Assembly (NCBI RefSeq): GCF_009740395.1
Contig: NZ_WOXT01000005.1
Location: 1 to 64,000 of the forward strand
Origin: Noviluteimonas gilva
Lineage (GTDB): Bacteria; Pseudomonadota; Gammaproteobacteria; Xanthomonadales; Xanthomonadaceae
Length of the DNA: 64,000 nt
Direction of reading: 5' to 3'
Numbering within the stretch: position 1 is the first letter of the stretch; the number at the start of each line of letters is the position of its first letter. The notes under the pieces were generated by a model. The model worked only from the letters and a program-made list of their open reading frames with translations, had not been told where the DNA came from and searched no databases. The translations under genes were made by a program, and so were the position numbers. Shown piece by piece: positions 37,545-46,766 of this stretch.

Positions 37545-38290
37545 TTCGCGGACACCCGCTCGCTTTCCGGCAATCCCAGTGCGCGGCGCAGGTCCGCGCG
37601 ATAGCTCCGGCCCGACGTCAGTCGCAAGCCGCTGCGCATCCGCACGACGTACTGGCCGGACGCGTGCGGCTCGACCTGGTCGATCTGCGCGATGCGCACG
37701 ATGCGCGAGCGATGGATGCGCACGAACACCCGCGGATCCAACCGCGCAAGCACGTGCGCCATCGTCTCGCGCACGAGCAGCGCGCGCCCGCCCATGCGCA
37801 GCTCAACGTAATTGCCCTGCGCAATGACGCATTCGAGTTCGTCCACCGCGATCATGCGCAAGCGCTGGCCATCGGAGACGGCAATGCGATCGGGATAGTG
37901 CGCCGACGGCGCGGCTTGGACCGACAACGCATCGCGCACGCGTTCGATCGAACGTGCCAGGCGATCGGGGGCGACGGGCTTCACCAGGTAATCCACGGCG
38001 CGCGCGTCGAAGGCACGCACGGCGTGCTCGGAGTACGCAGTAACGAAGACGACCTGCGGCCGTTGCGACGTCGGCAGGCGTTCGAGCATCGCAAAGCCAT
38101 CGACCTGCGGCATGCGCACGTCGAGGAACAACACATCGACGGGCAACGCACGCAGGCCCGCGACCGCGGTCGGACCATCGCCATATTCGGCGACCACTTC
38201 GACATCCGCTTCCGCAGCCAGCAAACGACCCAGGCGCGCGCGGGCGAGCGGTTCGTCGTCGATGATCGCGGCGCGCAAGGGCAGCGTCAC
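37541..38290 (-). CDS. LytTR-family response regulator
   Basis: A 249-residue regulator. The receiver domain (residues about 5-120) has acidic residues in IIDDEP, the phospho-acceptor Asp in LFLDVRMPQ, and the conserved Lys in YLVKPV. The LytTR DNA-binding domain (about 145-245) has RIHRSRIVRI and SGRSYR. GTG at 38290 overlaps the kinase TGA (GTGA) and gives the right N terminus; the much longer upstream frame is the kinase gene read in another frame. Its 3' end overlaps the convergent yhhQ end by four bases. Confidence 0.94.
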   Translation of the reverse strand: MTLPLRAAIIDDEPLARARLGRLLAAEADVEVVAEYGDGPTAVAGLRALPVDVLFLDVRMPQVDGFAMLERLPTSQRPQVVFVTAYSEHAVRAFDARAVDYLVKPVAPDRLARSIERVRDALSVQAAPSAHYPDRIAVSDGQRLRMIAVDELECVIAQGNYVELRMGGRALLVRETMAHVLARLDPRVFVRIHRSRIVRIAQIDQVEPHASGQYVVRMRSGLRLTSGRSYRADLRRALGLPESERVSAN

Positions 38291-39369
38291 GCGGCGACCT
38301 TCGCGGTGGCATCGCGCGACAGCGGCAGGCGCACGCGCGCTTCCGTGCCGCCGGTGGGCAGGGCGATCAGTTCGAAGGCCTGCGCGTCGCCGTACAACAG
38401 GCGCAGGCGCGCGCGGATGTTCGACAGGCCGACGCCTTCGCGTGGAGATGGCGCGCATGCGGCGCCGTCGTCGCGGATCGCCAGATGCAGCGTGTCGCCG
38501 TCGCACCACGCGCGCACTTCGAGCACGCCCGGTGCGATCTTCGCCGCGATCGCATGGCGGATCGCGTTTTCCGCAAGCGGCTGCAACAGCATCGGCGGCA
38601 CGAGCGCATCGTCCAGGCGCGGTGCGATGTCCCAATGCACGCGCATGCGATCGCCCAGGCGCGCCTGTTCGATCTGAAGGTAATGGCGCAGCAGCCGCAA
38701 TTCTTCGTCGAGCGTGACCACGCGTGTTTCGCGCCGCTCCAGGCTGTTGCGCAGCAATTCGCCCAGGCCCACCAGCATGCGATCGGCGGCATCGGGATCG
38801 CGGTGGATGGTTTCGGCGATGGAGTTCAGCGCGTTGAACAAAAAGTGCGGGTCGAGTTGCGCGCGTAAGGCATCGAGTTGCGTTTCGGCCAGGCGCGCCT
38901 GCAATTGTTCGGCCAGGCGTTGGCGTTCCCACGCACGACGCGCGTACAGCACCGCGTGGCCGACACCGATGTTCAGCCACGACAACAGGAAGTTGTTGAA
39001 GACGCTGGTGACCAGCACGTCGGAGAACGCTGGCAAGGTCGCGTACCAACCGAGCAGCGGATTGCAGACGTAGATCGTCACCGCGCGGAAGAACACGACC
39101 GCGAATGCGGCAAGCATCGACACCGCGATCGATTGCGCGATGCGGCCGCGTTCGATCGGGAAGCGCTCGGACACCCACAGCAACGCGAGCGAACACGGGA
39201 TCCACAACCACGCCGACAGCAGGCCGCGCCGGAGCGCATCGGCCACGGTGAGCGTCTCGTCGGAGAACTGCATCGTGAGCAGTTGGCCCGCGGTGACCAC
39301 GCCTTCCAGCGTCCACCACAGGCAGACCGCACCGATGAGCAGGAGGCGATGCCGTTGCATGGACGCCAC
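38287..39369 (-). CDS. LytS/YehU-type sensor histidine kinase
   Basis: A 360-residue membrane kinase. Four hydrophobic helices (about 8-30, 50-68, 80-102 and 118-140) are followed by a His_kinase domain with QLDPHFLFNALNSI (phospho-accepting His) and an HATPase domain with PLAENAIRHAI and GVGLSNIRARL. It pairs with the LytTR regulator through a 4-base overlap. The signal is unknown. An ATG three codons in (39360) is an equal start candidate. Confidence 0.94.
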   Translation of the reverse strand: MASMQRHRLLLIGAVCLWWTLEGVVTAGQLLTMQFSDETLTVADALRRGLLSAWLWIPCSLALLWVSERFPIERGRIAQSIAVSMLAAFAVVFFRAVTIYVCNPLLGWYATLPAFSDVLVTSVFNNFLLSWLNIGVGHAVLYARRAWERQRLAEQLQARLAETQLDALRAQLDPHFLFNALNSIAETIHRDPDAADRMLVGLGELLRNSLERRETRVVTLDEELRLLRHYLQIEQARLGDRMRVHWDIAPRLDDALVPPMLLQPLAENAIRHAIAAKIAPGVLEVRAWCDGDTLHLAIRDDGAACAPSPREGVGLSNIRARLRLLYGDAQAFELIALPTGGTEARVRLPLSRDATAKVAA

Positions 39370-39505
39370 GCTACCACCGGGGGCTTGCGTTGCAACCGCG
39401 ATCCGGTGCGTTCGTCACGCCGCGCGGTGCGTTGGTCACATCGGCCTTGCGGGCCGCGCGGCGAAGGCGCGCCATGCGCCCCGCATCCACGCCAAGGAGC
39501 TGTCC

Positions 39506-40396
39506 ATGCAACGCGCAGTCCTCACCCTGTCCCTCGCCGCCGCCCTGCTCGCCGCCGCCGCGCCCGCGCTGGCCGGCGGGAAATGCCCCACGCCGAAAGT
39601 GTTCGCGCCCGGCGTCATCTCGATGCCCGGCAACAACTGGGAATCGCGCCTCACGCTTTCCCCCGACCGCAGCCTGGCCCTGTGGGCCGTCGGCAACGGT
39701 TTCGCGGGCGAACAACTCGTCGTGCTGATGTCGCGCGCCACGCGGCGTGGCTGGAGCACGCCGGTGCTCGCACCCTTCTCCGGCACCTACGACGACGTCG
39801 ACACGATCTTTTCGCCCGACGGCAAGACCGTGTTCTTTTCCTCGCGCAGGCCGGTGAACGCCGGCGATCCGCCGCGCGCCGACTTCGACCTGTGGCGCGT
39901 GCGTTACGACGAACGCCATGGCTTCGGCACGCCGGTGCATCTCGCCGGCCCGAGCACCGATGCCGATGAGCTGTATCCGAGCATCGATCGCGACGGGAAC
40001 CTCTACTACGGCAGCAACCGCGACAACGCATCGTGGGATGTGTGGCGCAGCCGACGTCAGTCGAACGGCGCGTTTTCCGAAGGCGACAAGTTGTCGGGCG
40101 CGGTCAACACCGACGACTACTGGGAATACAACCCGGAGATCTCGCCGAACGGAAAGACGCTGCTCTTCGCCTCGCTCTCGCGGCCCGGTGGTTACGGCTG
40201 GGGCGACATCTACCGCAGCGACAAGCGCCATGGCCAGTTCACCTCGGCCCGCAACCTCGGCCCCTGCGTGAACTCCACCGCCGACGATTACCACCCGACG
40301 ATGCTGTGGGAGGAAGGCGCGCTGATCTACCTGCGCAACTTCATCGAAGACCCCGACTGGTACCCGGATTTCTTCATCATTCCGCTCGACTTGTAA
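39506..40396 (+). CDS. Secreted PD40/TolB-like beta-propeller protein
   Basis: A 296-residue protein with a signal peptide ending in APALAGG (about residue 24). The mature protein has four or more WD40-like PD40 motifs: TIFSPDGKTVFFSS, YPSIDRDGNLYYGS, NPEISPNGKTLLFAS and HPTMLWEEGALIYL. This indicates a TolB-like beta-propeller. AAGGAG lies 6 bases before the ATG. It stands alone and is divergent from the histidine kinase; a sensing or binding role is likely but unproven. Confidence 0.88.
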   Translation: MQRAVLTLSLAAALLAAAAPALAGGKCPTPKVFAPGVISMPGNNWESRLTLSPDRSLALWAVGNGFAGEQLVVLMSRATRRGWSTPVLAPFSGTYDDVDTIFSPDGKTVFFSSRRPVNAGDPPRADFDLWRVRYDERHGFGTPVHLAGPSTDADELYPSIDRDGNLYYGSNRDNASWDVWRSRRQSNGAFSEGDKLSGAVNTDDYWEYNPEISPNGKTLLFASLSRPGGYGWGDIYRSDKRHGQFTSARNLGPCVNSTADDYHPTMLWEEGALIYLRNFIEDPDWYPDFFIIPLDL

Positions 40397-40517
40397 AACT
40401 TCCGTTCAAGGGGCGGGCGGCGTGACCTTCGACACGCCGCCCGTGCCCCCGGCAGACGGTAGAGTCGGCTGTCGCCCTTTGCGTGGGCGCCCGTCTATGC
40501 CCAATCCGGAGTGTCCC

Positions 40518-42617
40518 GTGAGCCGTAAACCCAAGGTTCTGCTGTTGTCCCTGTCCATCGTCGCCGCGCTCGCGGCCTGCAAGCCGGCCGAGAAAGCCGC
40601 CGGCGACACCGCCGCCCCGGGCGAAGGCGCCGCGCCGAAGCTCACCCTCGACGAGAGCAAGCTGCCGGGCGTGAATTCCTTCCAGGCCGCCGACCTCGAC
40701 ACGTCGAAGAACGCGTGCACCGACTTCAACGGCTACGTCAACAGCAAGTGGCTCGCCGCCAACCCGATCCCGGGCGACCGCACCTCGTGGGGCGCGTTCG
40801 AAATGCTCGACGAACGCTCCACCGCCGTGCAGCGCCAACTCGCCGAACAGGCGGCCGCCGATGCCAACGCCAAGGGCGTGGAGAAGATCATCGGCGACCT
40901 GTGGTCGACCGGCATGGACGAGGCGAAGATCGAAGCGCAGGGCATCAAGCCGATCGAATCGCGCCTGGCCGCGATCGACAAGCTGACCGACGCCGATTCG
41001 CTGTCGGCCTACATGCGCGACACCGCGTCGAAGGGCGAAGGCACGCTGTTCGGCTTCGGCCCCGAGGCCGACTTCAAGGATTCGTCGATGAACACCGCCT
41101 ACGCCACGCAGAGTGGCCTGGGCCTGCCGGATCGCAACTACTACTTCGACGCCGACAAGAAGCAGAACCGCGACGACTACGAAAAGCACATCGCCAAGGT
41201 GCTCGAACTCGGTGGCACGCCCGCCGCCGACGCCGCCAAGCAGGCGAAGGACGTGATGGCGTTCGAAACGCGCCTGGCCAAGGTGTCCAAGTCGAGCGAG
41301 GAAATGCAGCGCGACATCTCGCTGTACTACAACCCCGTTTCGCTCGCCGACGCCGACAAGCTCACGCCGGGCTTCTCGTGGGAAGAGTTCTTCAAGTCGC
41401 AGGGTGTCGCGGCGCCGAAGGCGTTCTCGCTCGCGATGCCGGCCTTCCACGAAGAGTGGAACAAGATGCGCAGCGACACGCCGATCGACCAGTGGAAGCA
41501 CTACCTGCGCTTCCATGTGATCGATGAAGCCTCGCCGTATCTGGGCAACGCGTTCGTGCAGGAGAACTTCAACTTCTACGGCGCGGCGATGCGCGGCCAG
41601 AAGGAAATGAAGCCGCGCTGGAAGCGCGTGCTGGCCACCACCAACAGCCAGGCCGGCGAAGCGCTCGGCCAGATGTACGTGCAGGTCGCCTTCCCCGCCG
41701 AATCCAAGGCGCGCATGGAAACGCTGGTGCAGAACCTGCGCGACGCGCTCAAGGTGCGCCTGGAAAACCTCGCGTGGATGAGCCCGGAAACCAAGAAGAA
41801 GGCGATGGAAAAGTGGGCCGCCTTCAAGCCGAAGATCGGCTATCCGGACAAGTGGCGCCCGTGGGACGGCCTGGAAACCTCACGCGACAGCTACATCGGC
41901 AACGTGCTGGCCGCCAACGAGTACAACTACAAGTACGAGATGTCGAAGATCGGCAAGCCGGTGGACAAGACCGAATGGGGCATGACGCCGCAGCTGGTCA
42001 ACGCCTCGTACAACCCGCTGGCCAACGAGATCACCTTCCCGGCCGCGATCCTGCAGCCGCCGTTCTTCGACCCCAAGGCCGACGATCCGACCAACTACGG
42101 CGGCATCGGCGCGGTCATCGGCCATGAAATGATCCATGGCTACGACGACCAGGGCAGCCGCTTCGGGCCGACCGGCAACTTCGAGAACTGGTGGAGCCCG
42201 GCCGATGCGAAGGGCTTCAAGGGCCTGACCGACATGCTGGTCGCGCAGTTCGACGGTTACGAAGCCGCGCCGGGCAAGAAGCTCAATGGCAACCTGACGC
42301 TGGGCGAGAACATCGCCGACCTCGGCGGCCTCAACGTCGCCTACCAGGCGATGAAGAAGGCCACCGACGGCGCGCCGGATCCCAAGACCAACGGCTTCAC
42401 CAACGACCAGCGCTTCTTCCTCAACTTCGGCACCGTGTGGCGCCGCAGCATGACGGAGAAGGAAATCGACCGCCGCATCGCGACCGACGAGCACGCGCTC
42501 GCCAGCTTCCGCGCGATCGGCGCGCCGTCGAACATGCCCGAGTTCGCCACCGCGTTCTCGTGCAAGCCGACCGACCCGATGGTGCGTGGCGAAGGCAAGC
42601 GGATCGTGATCTGGTAA
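40518..42617 (+). CDS. M13 family metallopeptidase (lipoprotein)
   Basis: A 699-residue neprilysin-type zinc peptidase. The N-terminal signal ends in a lipobox (IVAALAAC), so it should be membrane-anchored in the periplasm. The zinc motif is intact: HEMIH in VIGHEMIHGYDD, with the third ligand Glu in GENIADLGG, and NASYNP for the substrate-binding NAYY-type motif. GTG at 40518, with GGAG seven bases upstream, gives a good lipoprotein signal; ATG at 40497 is an alternative. A degenerate paralogue follows 157 bases downstream, after a terminator. Confidence 0.93.
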   Translation: MSRKPKVLLLSLSIVAALAACKPAEKAAGDTAAPGEGAAPKLTLDESKLPGVNSFQAADLDTSKNACTDFNGYVNSKWLAANPIPGDRTSWGAFEMLDERSTAVQRQLAEQAAADANAKGVEKIIGDLWSTGMDEAKIEAQGIKPIESRLAAIDKLTDADSLSAYMRDTASKGEGTLFGFGPEADFKDSSMNTAYATQSGLGLPDRNYYFDADKKQNRDDYEKHIAKVLELGGTPAADAAKQAKDVMAFETRLAKVSKSSEEMQRDISLYYNPVSLADADKLTPGFSWEEFFKSQGVAAPKAFSLAMPAFHEEWNKMRSDTPIDQWKHYLRFHVIDEASPYLGNAFVQENFNFYGAAMRGQKEMKPRWKRVLATTNSQAGEALGQMYVQVAFPAESKARMETLVQNLRDALKVRLENLAWMSPETKKKAMEKWAAFKPKIGYPDKWRPWDGLETSRDSYIGNVLAANEYNYKYEMSKIGKPVDKTEWGMTPQLVNASYNPLANEITFPAAILQPPFFDPKADDPTNYGGIGAVIGHEMIHGYDDQGSRFGPTGNFENWWSPADAKGFKGLTDMLVAQFDGYEAAPGKKLNGNLTLGENIADLGGLNVAYQAMKKATDGAPDPKTNGFTNDQRFFLNFGTVWRRSMTEKEIDRRIATDEHALASFRAIGAPSNMPEFATAFSCKPTDPMVRGEGKRIVIW

Positions 42618-42656
42618 TCCTGATCCGTTCAGGGCGTCCCGCTTTGCGCGATCGAG

Positions 42657-42688
42657 AAAAGGCCCGGGAAACCGGGCCTTTTCCTTTT
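42657..42688 (+). terminator. Intrinsic terminator after first M13 gene
   Basis: AAAAGGCCCGG at 42657-42667 pairs with CCGGGCCTTTT at 42672-42682 around a GAAA tetraloop, then CCTTTTG follows. This is a classic rho-independent terminator 40 bases after the stop. Confidence 0.85.
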
Positions 42689-42774
42689 GTGATCCGCTGC
42701 CGCTTCCGTTCATCCTGCTGGTGGACAAGCGCTTGCTACACTCGTCCGGACTTTTTCATCAGGTTGCACACGCG

Positions 42775-44781
42775 ATGACGCAAAGACCCCTCGCCCTTGC
42801 CCTCGGCCTGATCCTCGTCGCGGGGCTGGCCTCGCCCGACGCGATGGCGCAGAAGAAGAAGAAATCCGCCAAGCCCAAGGCGCCGCCCGCGCCGACGGCG
42901 TGCACCGATTTCTACAGCGTCGCCACCGCGGACTGGGCCAAGGCGCATCCGGTGCCGGCGACGGGCAGCGTGTCGGCGATGGGCGAGTTGTCCGAGCGTT
43001 CGCTGCAGCAACAGCGCGACCTGCTCGACGCGGCGATGCAAGGCCCGCAAGGCAACGTGCAAAAGCTGCTCGGCGATTTCTGGGCGAGCGGCCTGGACGA
43101 AGCCGCGGTCGAACGCGACGGCGCAAATCCCGTCGCACCGCTGCTCTCGCGCATCGACGGCATCCGCAAGGCGAAGGACATCGCGCCGGCCATCGCGGCG
43201 CTGCACCAGGTCGGCATCCCGGTCGCGTTCAACTTCGGCGCCGACATCGACCTGCGCGATCTCTCGCGCCACATCGGTTACTTCAGCCAGGGCGGCCTGG
43301 GCATGCCCGACCCTGCGTTCTATACGCGCGGCGATGCCGACACCAAGGCGGTGATGTCGCGCTACGAGGATTACGTCAAGAAGATCCTCACGCTGTCGGG
43401 CACGCCGGCCGATCGCCTCGATGCCGATGCGAAGGCCGTCATCGATCTGGAAACGCGCATCGCACAGGCCAGCAAGCCGATCGTGTCGTTGCGCGACTAC
43501 CAGGCCAACTACGCGCCGGTGGCGGTGACGGACATCGCCAAGACCTACAAGCGCCTGCAGCTGGCCGAGTTCCTCAAGGCACAGGGCGTCACCGACGACA
43601 CGGTGTCGATCGCAAACCCGCAGTTGTTCGCGCAACTCGAAGCGATGGCCGGCAGCCTGCCGCCGTCGCAATGGCAGGCGTACCTGCGCTTCCACGTCGG
43701 CAATGCGATGGCGCCGTATCTTGCGAAGGCCTGGCGCGACGCCGAATTCGAATTCCGTGGCCGCGTGCTGCGCAGCCAGTCCACGCCGCCGGAACGCTGG
43801 CGCCAGGTGCTCGACGCGATCAACACCGCGGCCGGCCCGATGCTCGGCCACGAATACGCCGCGCGCTACGTGCCGGCGGGAACGAAGGCGCGCGCCGAGC
43901 AGATCGCGACGGACGTGCGTGGCGCATTGGGTCGCGCGGTGGATCGCAGCCCGTGGATGGGCGCGAGCGCGAAGGCCGAAGCGAAGGCCAAGCTCGACAA
44001 GCTCAAGATCGAAATCGGCACGCCGCGCCGCGACCTGGATTACAGCGTGCAGCCGATGGGCCGCGGCAGTTTCGGCGGCAACATGCTGATCGCCTCGACC
44101 TGGCGCCATCGCGAAGAAATGAAGCGCATCGGCCGCGGCAACGCGGATCGTCGTTGGGACGTGCTGCCGCAGCAGCCGACGCTCGCCTACGACATCGCGC
44201 AGAACCGCCTGATCGTCACCGCCGCGATGTTGCAGGCGCCGGTGCTCGACATGAGTGCGGATCCGGCGTCGCAGTACGGTTCGTTCGGCGCGCTGGTCGG
44301 CATGGAACTCGGCCACGCGGTCGACAACAAGGGGCGCCTGATCGATTCGAAGGACACCATTCGCGACTGGTGGACGCCGGCGGAGAACGATGCGTGGAAT
44401 GCGCTCGGCCAGCGCGTAACGGCGCAATACGGACAGTTCGAAGATCCGGCGCTGACGGGCGTCAGGATCAACGCCTCGCAGACGCTCAACGCGAACATGG
44501 CGGACCTGTCGGGCATCGAATTGGCGTGGGATGCATGGCGCAACGGCAACGCCGCCGCCGATGCCACGGCGCAAAAGGCCTTCTACCAGGGCTGGGCGAA
44601 CCTGTGGGCGCAGCAGAGCAGCGCACAGGACGCCACCGCACGTGCGGCGACGAGCGTGCACGCGCCGGGCAAGTGGCGCGTCAACGGTCCGCTGATCAAT
44701 CTCCCGGCGTTCGGCGAGGCTTACACCTGCAAGGCCGGCAGCGCGATGGTGTCGAAGGATCCGATCCGCATCTGGCCGTAG
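42775..44781 (+). CDS. M13-family pseudopeptidase (zinc motif lost)
   Basis: A 668-residue paralogue of the preceding M13 peptidase, with signal peptide (LALALGLILVAGLASPDAMA). It keeps the M13 fold blocks (CTDFYSVATADWA, RFHVGNAMAPYLAKAW, the TWRHREEMKRIG region). At the HExxH position it reads MELGH, at ENxAD it reads NANMADLSG, and the NAYYNP motif is LAYDIA. Two of three zinc ligands are therefore missing. It is predicted to be catalytically dead yet intact as a reading frame, which suggests selected binding or a decoy role. Codon use matches its neighbours. Confidence 0.88.
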   Translation: MTQRPLALALGLILVAGLASPDAMAQKKKKSAKPKAPPAPTACTDFYSVATADWAKAHPVPATGSVSAMGELSERSLQQQRDLLDAAMQGPQGNVQKLLGDFWASGLDEAAVERDGANPVAPLLSRIDGIRKAKDIAPAIAALHQVGIPVAFNFGADIDLRDLSRHIGYFSQGGLGMPDPAFYTRGDADTKAVMSRYEDYVKKILTLSGTPADRLDADAKAVIDLETRIAQASKPIVSLRDYQANYAPVAVTDIAKTYKRLQLAEFLKAQGVTDDTVSIANPQLFAQLEAMAGSLPPSQWQAYLRFHVGNAMAPYLAKAWRDAEFEFRGRVLRSQSTPPERWRQVLDAINTAAGPMLGHEYAARYVPAGTKARAEQIATDVRGALGRAVDRSPWMGASAKAEAKAKLDKLKIEIGTPRRDLDYSVQPMGRGSFGGNMLIASTWRHREEMKRIGRGNADRRWDVLPQQPTLAYDIAQNRLIVTAAMLQAPVLDMSADPASQYGSFGALVGMELGHAVDNKGRLIDSKDTIRDWWTPAENDAWNALGQRVTAQYGQFEDPALTGVRINASQTLNANMADLSGIELAWDAWRNGNAAADATAQKAFYQGWANLWAQQSSAQDATARAATSVHAPGKWRVNGPLINLPAFGEAYTCKAGSAMVSKDPIRIWP

Positions 44782-44791
44782 TTCGGCTCCA

Positions 44792-44873
44792 CCAGTGCGG
44801 CGCGACGGCACGCCGCACTGGATGTCCTTTTGCTACACGAAGAGCGAGCCACGCTCCGCAAAAGGACATCCAG
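44792..44873. repeat. Two overlapping perfect hairpins
   Basis: CCAGTGCGGCG (44792-44802) pairs with CGCCGCACTGG (44811-44821). Sharing bases with that second arm, CTGGATGTCCTTTTGC (44818-44833) pairs perfectly over 16 bases with GCAAAAGGACATCCAG (44858-44873). They start ten bases after the M13 pseudopeptidase stop and are mutually exclusive structures. They may terminate transcription, though there is no T-run after the second stem. Confidence 0.75.
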
Positions 44874-44942
44874 CACGACGCACCGCTGCGCGTAACGCCT
44901 GAGCGTTTCGCGACAGCCCTTGCTGAATGTGTGCGTCGCTAG

Positions 44943-45055
44943 TGGATCGATTCGCGCCAACTGCCAGCACTCCAGTGGGTCGGAACATTCCCCACCTCGG
45001 CGCTCGCATCGTCATGCATGGTCGCCTCTGGCAGGCGATGTTCCTCGCGGCGATC
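44943..45055 (-). repeat. Dispersed repeat, copy B
   Basis: Read on the minus strand from 45055, it runs GATCGCCGCGAGGAACATCG, then CCTGCCAGAGGCGACCATGC, and on to CGCCGAGGTGGGGAATGTTC and CTGGCAGTTGGCGCG. It matches copies A (25243-25411) and C (45169-45337) and lies in inverted orientation to C, with about 105 bases between them. Confidence 0.75.
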
Positions 45056-45160
45056 TGATGGCAAAGCGGAGTTTCGCTCCGCCCATGCGCACCTCGTCTT
45101 GGTGCAAGCAGGATCTGGTCTTCGACCCAGTGAACCTCGTCGCCGCCGCTTCACCCCTCA

Positions 45161-45337
45161 GATCGCCGCGAGGAACGGCGCCTGCCAGAGGCGACGAAGT
45201 CACGACGGTGCGCGCGCCGAGGTGGGCGACGTTCCGTCCGTCTGGTGGGCTGGCAGTTGGCGCGGCACCATCAAATCGAGACGCGCCAACTCAAAAGCGG
45301 ATGTCGCGCAATCTAGAGCGTGGTGCGCAGTGGACGT
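45161..45337 (+). repeat. Dispersed repeat, copy C
   Basis: It starts GATCGCCGCGAGGAAC (45161-45176), exactly complementary to 45040-45055 in copy B, and continues CTGCCAGAGGCGACGA, GCGCGCCGAGGTGGGCGACG and GGCTGGCAGTTGGCGCGGC. Whole region 44782-45433 has no gene I can support; frames across it are repeat translations. Confidence 0.75.
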
Positions 45338-45341
45338 CGCG

Positions 45342-45394
45342 TTGGAGGCCACATTGCGGAGTGTTTGCTCGTCACGGAGCAATGTGGCCTCCAA
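45342..45394. repeat. Perfect 16-base inverted repeat
   Basis: TTGGAGGCCACATTGC at 45342-45357 pairs perfectly with GCAATGTGGCCTCCAA at 45379-45394 across a 21-base loop. It lies 40 bases past the rhomboid stop (leftward gene) and may terminate it, or be part of the repeat block. Confidence 0.75.
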
Positions 45395-45433
45395 TGCGGC
45401 GCGCCACTGCGCCCGTCTGGTGGAACCACAAGA

Positions 45434-46099
45434 TCAGCGAACGATGCGCGGCCTAGGTGGCGGGCGGCGGCCGAACGGCGGCTGCCCGCGCCAGTAACGA
45501 ATCAACAACCAGCCGAACAACATCCCGCCCAGGTGCGCGAAGTGCGCAACCCCGGGTTGCGCGCCGGAAATGCCGAGCAGCAACTCGATGACACCGTACC
45601 CGATGACGAGCGTGCGCGCCTTCATCGGAATGGGCGGGAACAACAACATCACGCGCTGGTTCGGGAACAACATCCCGTACGCGAGCAGCAGGCCGAAGAT
45701 GCCGCCGGAGGCGCCGAGCGTCGGGGCGACCGCGCCGCCCGATTGCATCGACCACCACGCCACGCCGAGCTGGCACAACGCCGCGCCGACGATGCAGGTG
45801 AAGTAATACGTCGCGAACCGCTTGTTGCCCCACGTGTACTCGAGCGGCGCACCGAACATCGCCAGCGCAAGCATGTTGAAGAGCAGATGGAAGACACTGT
45901 TCGGATCGTGCATGAACCCGTAGGTCACGAGCTGCCACGGCATGAACGGCGACGCGTCCGTGTAGCGCTGGTCCAGCCCGATCGGCCAGAGCTCGAAGAT
46001 GTCGAGTGCACTGGAGTTGCGCAGCAGCAGCTGCAATGCGAACACAACACCGTTGGCGATCAGCAACGCCTTGGTGACGGGCGGCAGGCGGGGAAACAT
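45434..46099 (-). CDS. Rhomboid-family intramembrane serine protease
   Basis: A 221-residue membrane protein with six hydrophobic helices. The catalytic Ser131 is in GASGGIFG and His189 in FAHLGGMLFG; the family WQLVTYGFMHDPNSVFHLLFNM block precedes them. The tail is Pro/Arg-rich. The frame is open upstream, but ATG at 46099 starts the family's N terminus (PPVTKALLIANGVVFAL). It is divergent from the oxygenase gene with about 56 bases between. Confidence 0.93.
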   Translation of the reverse strand: MFPRLPPVTKALLIANGVVFALQLLLRNSSALDIFELWPIGLDQRYTDASPFMPWQLVTYGFMHDPNSVFHLLFNMLALAMFGAPLEYTWGNKRFATYYFTCIVGAALCQLGVAWWSMQSGGAVAPTLGASGGIFGLLLAYGMLFPNQRVMLLFPPIPMKARTLVIGYGVIELLLGISGAQPGVAHFAHLGGMLFGWLLIRYWRGQPPFGRRPPPRPRIVR

Positions 46100-46155
46100 G
46101 CGGGAGAGGCTCTCTTCGACGGGGGATTCGGGGGGAGCGCGGCTATCATAGCGGC

Positions 46156-46764
46156 ATGATCCCGCATGCCGCCGTGCACGACGTCGCGACCATCGCCGAC
46201 GCCCTGCGCGCCCGCGGCGCGTGCCGGTTGCCCGACTTCCCCGACGCTGCCGCCGCGCGGGCGCTGCGTGAAGACCTCGACCGGCTGCAAGCCGCCGGTG
46301 CCCTCGCCTCCGCCGCGGTCGGCCATGGCGCCTCGCTCGGGCAGCGCGCCGAAATCCGTGGCGATGCGACCCTCTGGCTCGACGACGCGCGCACCGGCCG
46401 CGCAGCGGCCGCGTTCCTGGCGTCACTCGACGGATTGCGCATCGAACTCAACCGCCGCCTGTTCCTCGGCGCCGATGAAGTCGAAGCGCATTACGCCGCG
46501 TATCCCGCGGGCGCGCGTTACGCGCGGCATCGCGATCGTTTCCGCGACGACGACGCGCGCGTGATCTCCTTCGTGTCCTATCTCAATCCCGATTGGCGCG
46601 ACGACGACGGCGGCGCGCTGCGCCTGTCGCTCGACGATGGCGACATCGACGTCGTGCCGCGCACCGGCAGCATCTGTTTCCTCAGCGAACTCGAACACGA
46701 AGTGCTGCCCGCCACGCGCGAACGCCGCAGCATCGCCGCGTGGATGCGCCGCCGCCCGCGCTGA
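46156..46764 (+). CDS. 2OG-Fe(II) oxygenase
   Basis: A 202-residue dioxygenase of the prolyl-4-hydroxylase-like 2-oxoglutarate/Fe(II) superfamily. The facial triad is H125-x-D127 (YARHRDRF) and H181 (ELEHEVLP), with R191 placed to bind 2-oxoglutarate. The surrounding VISFVSYLNPDW and GALRLSL strands support the double-stranded beta-helix fold. The substrate is unknown. Its end is 3 bases from the convergent alkyltransferase-like gene. Confidence 0.9.
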   Translation: MIPHAAVHDVATIADALRARGACRLPDFPDAAAARALREDLDRLQAAGALASAAVGHGASLGQRAEIRGDATLWLDDARTGRAAAAFLASLDGLRIELNRRLFLGADEVEAHYAAYPAGARYARHRDRFRDDDARVISFVSYLNPDWRDDDGGALRLSLDDGDIDVVPRTGSICFLSELEHEVLPATRERRSIAAWMRRRPR

Positions 46765-46766
46765 TG

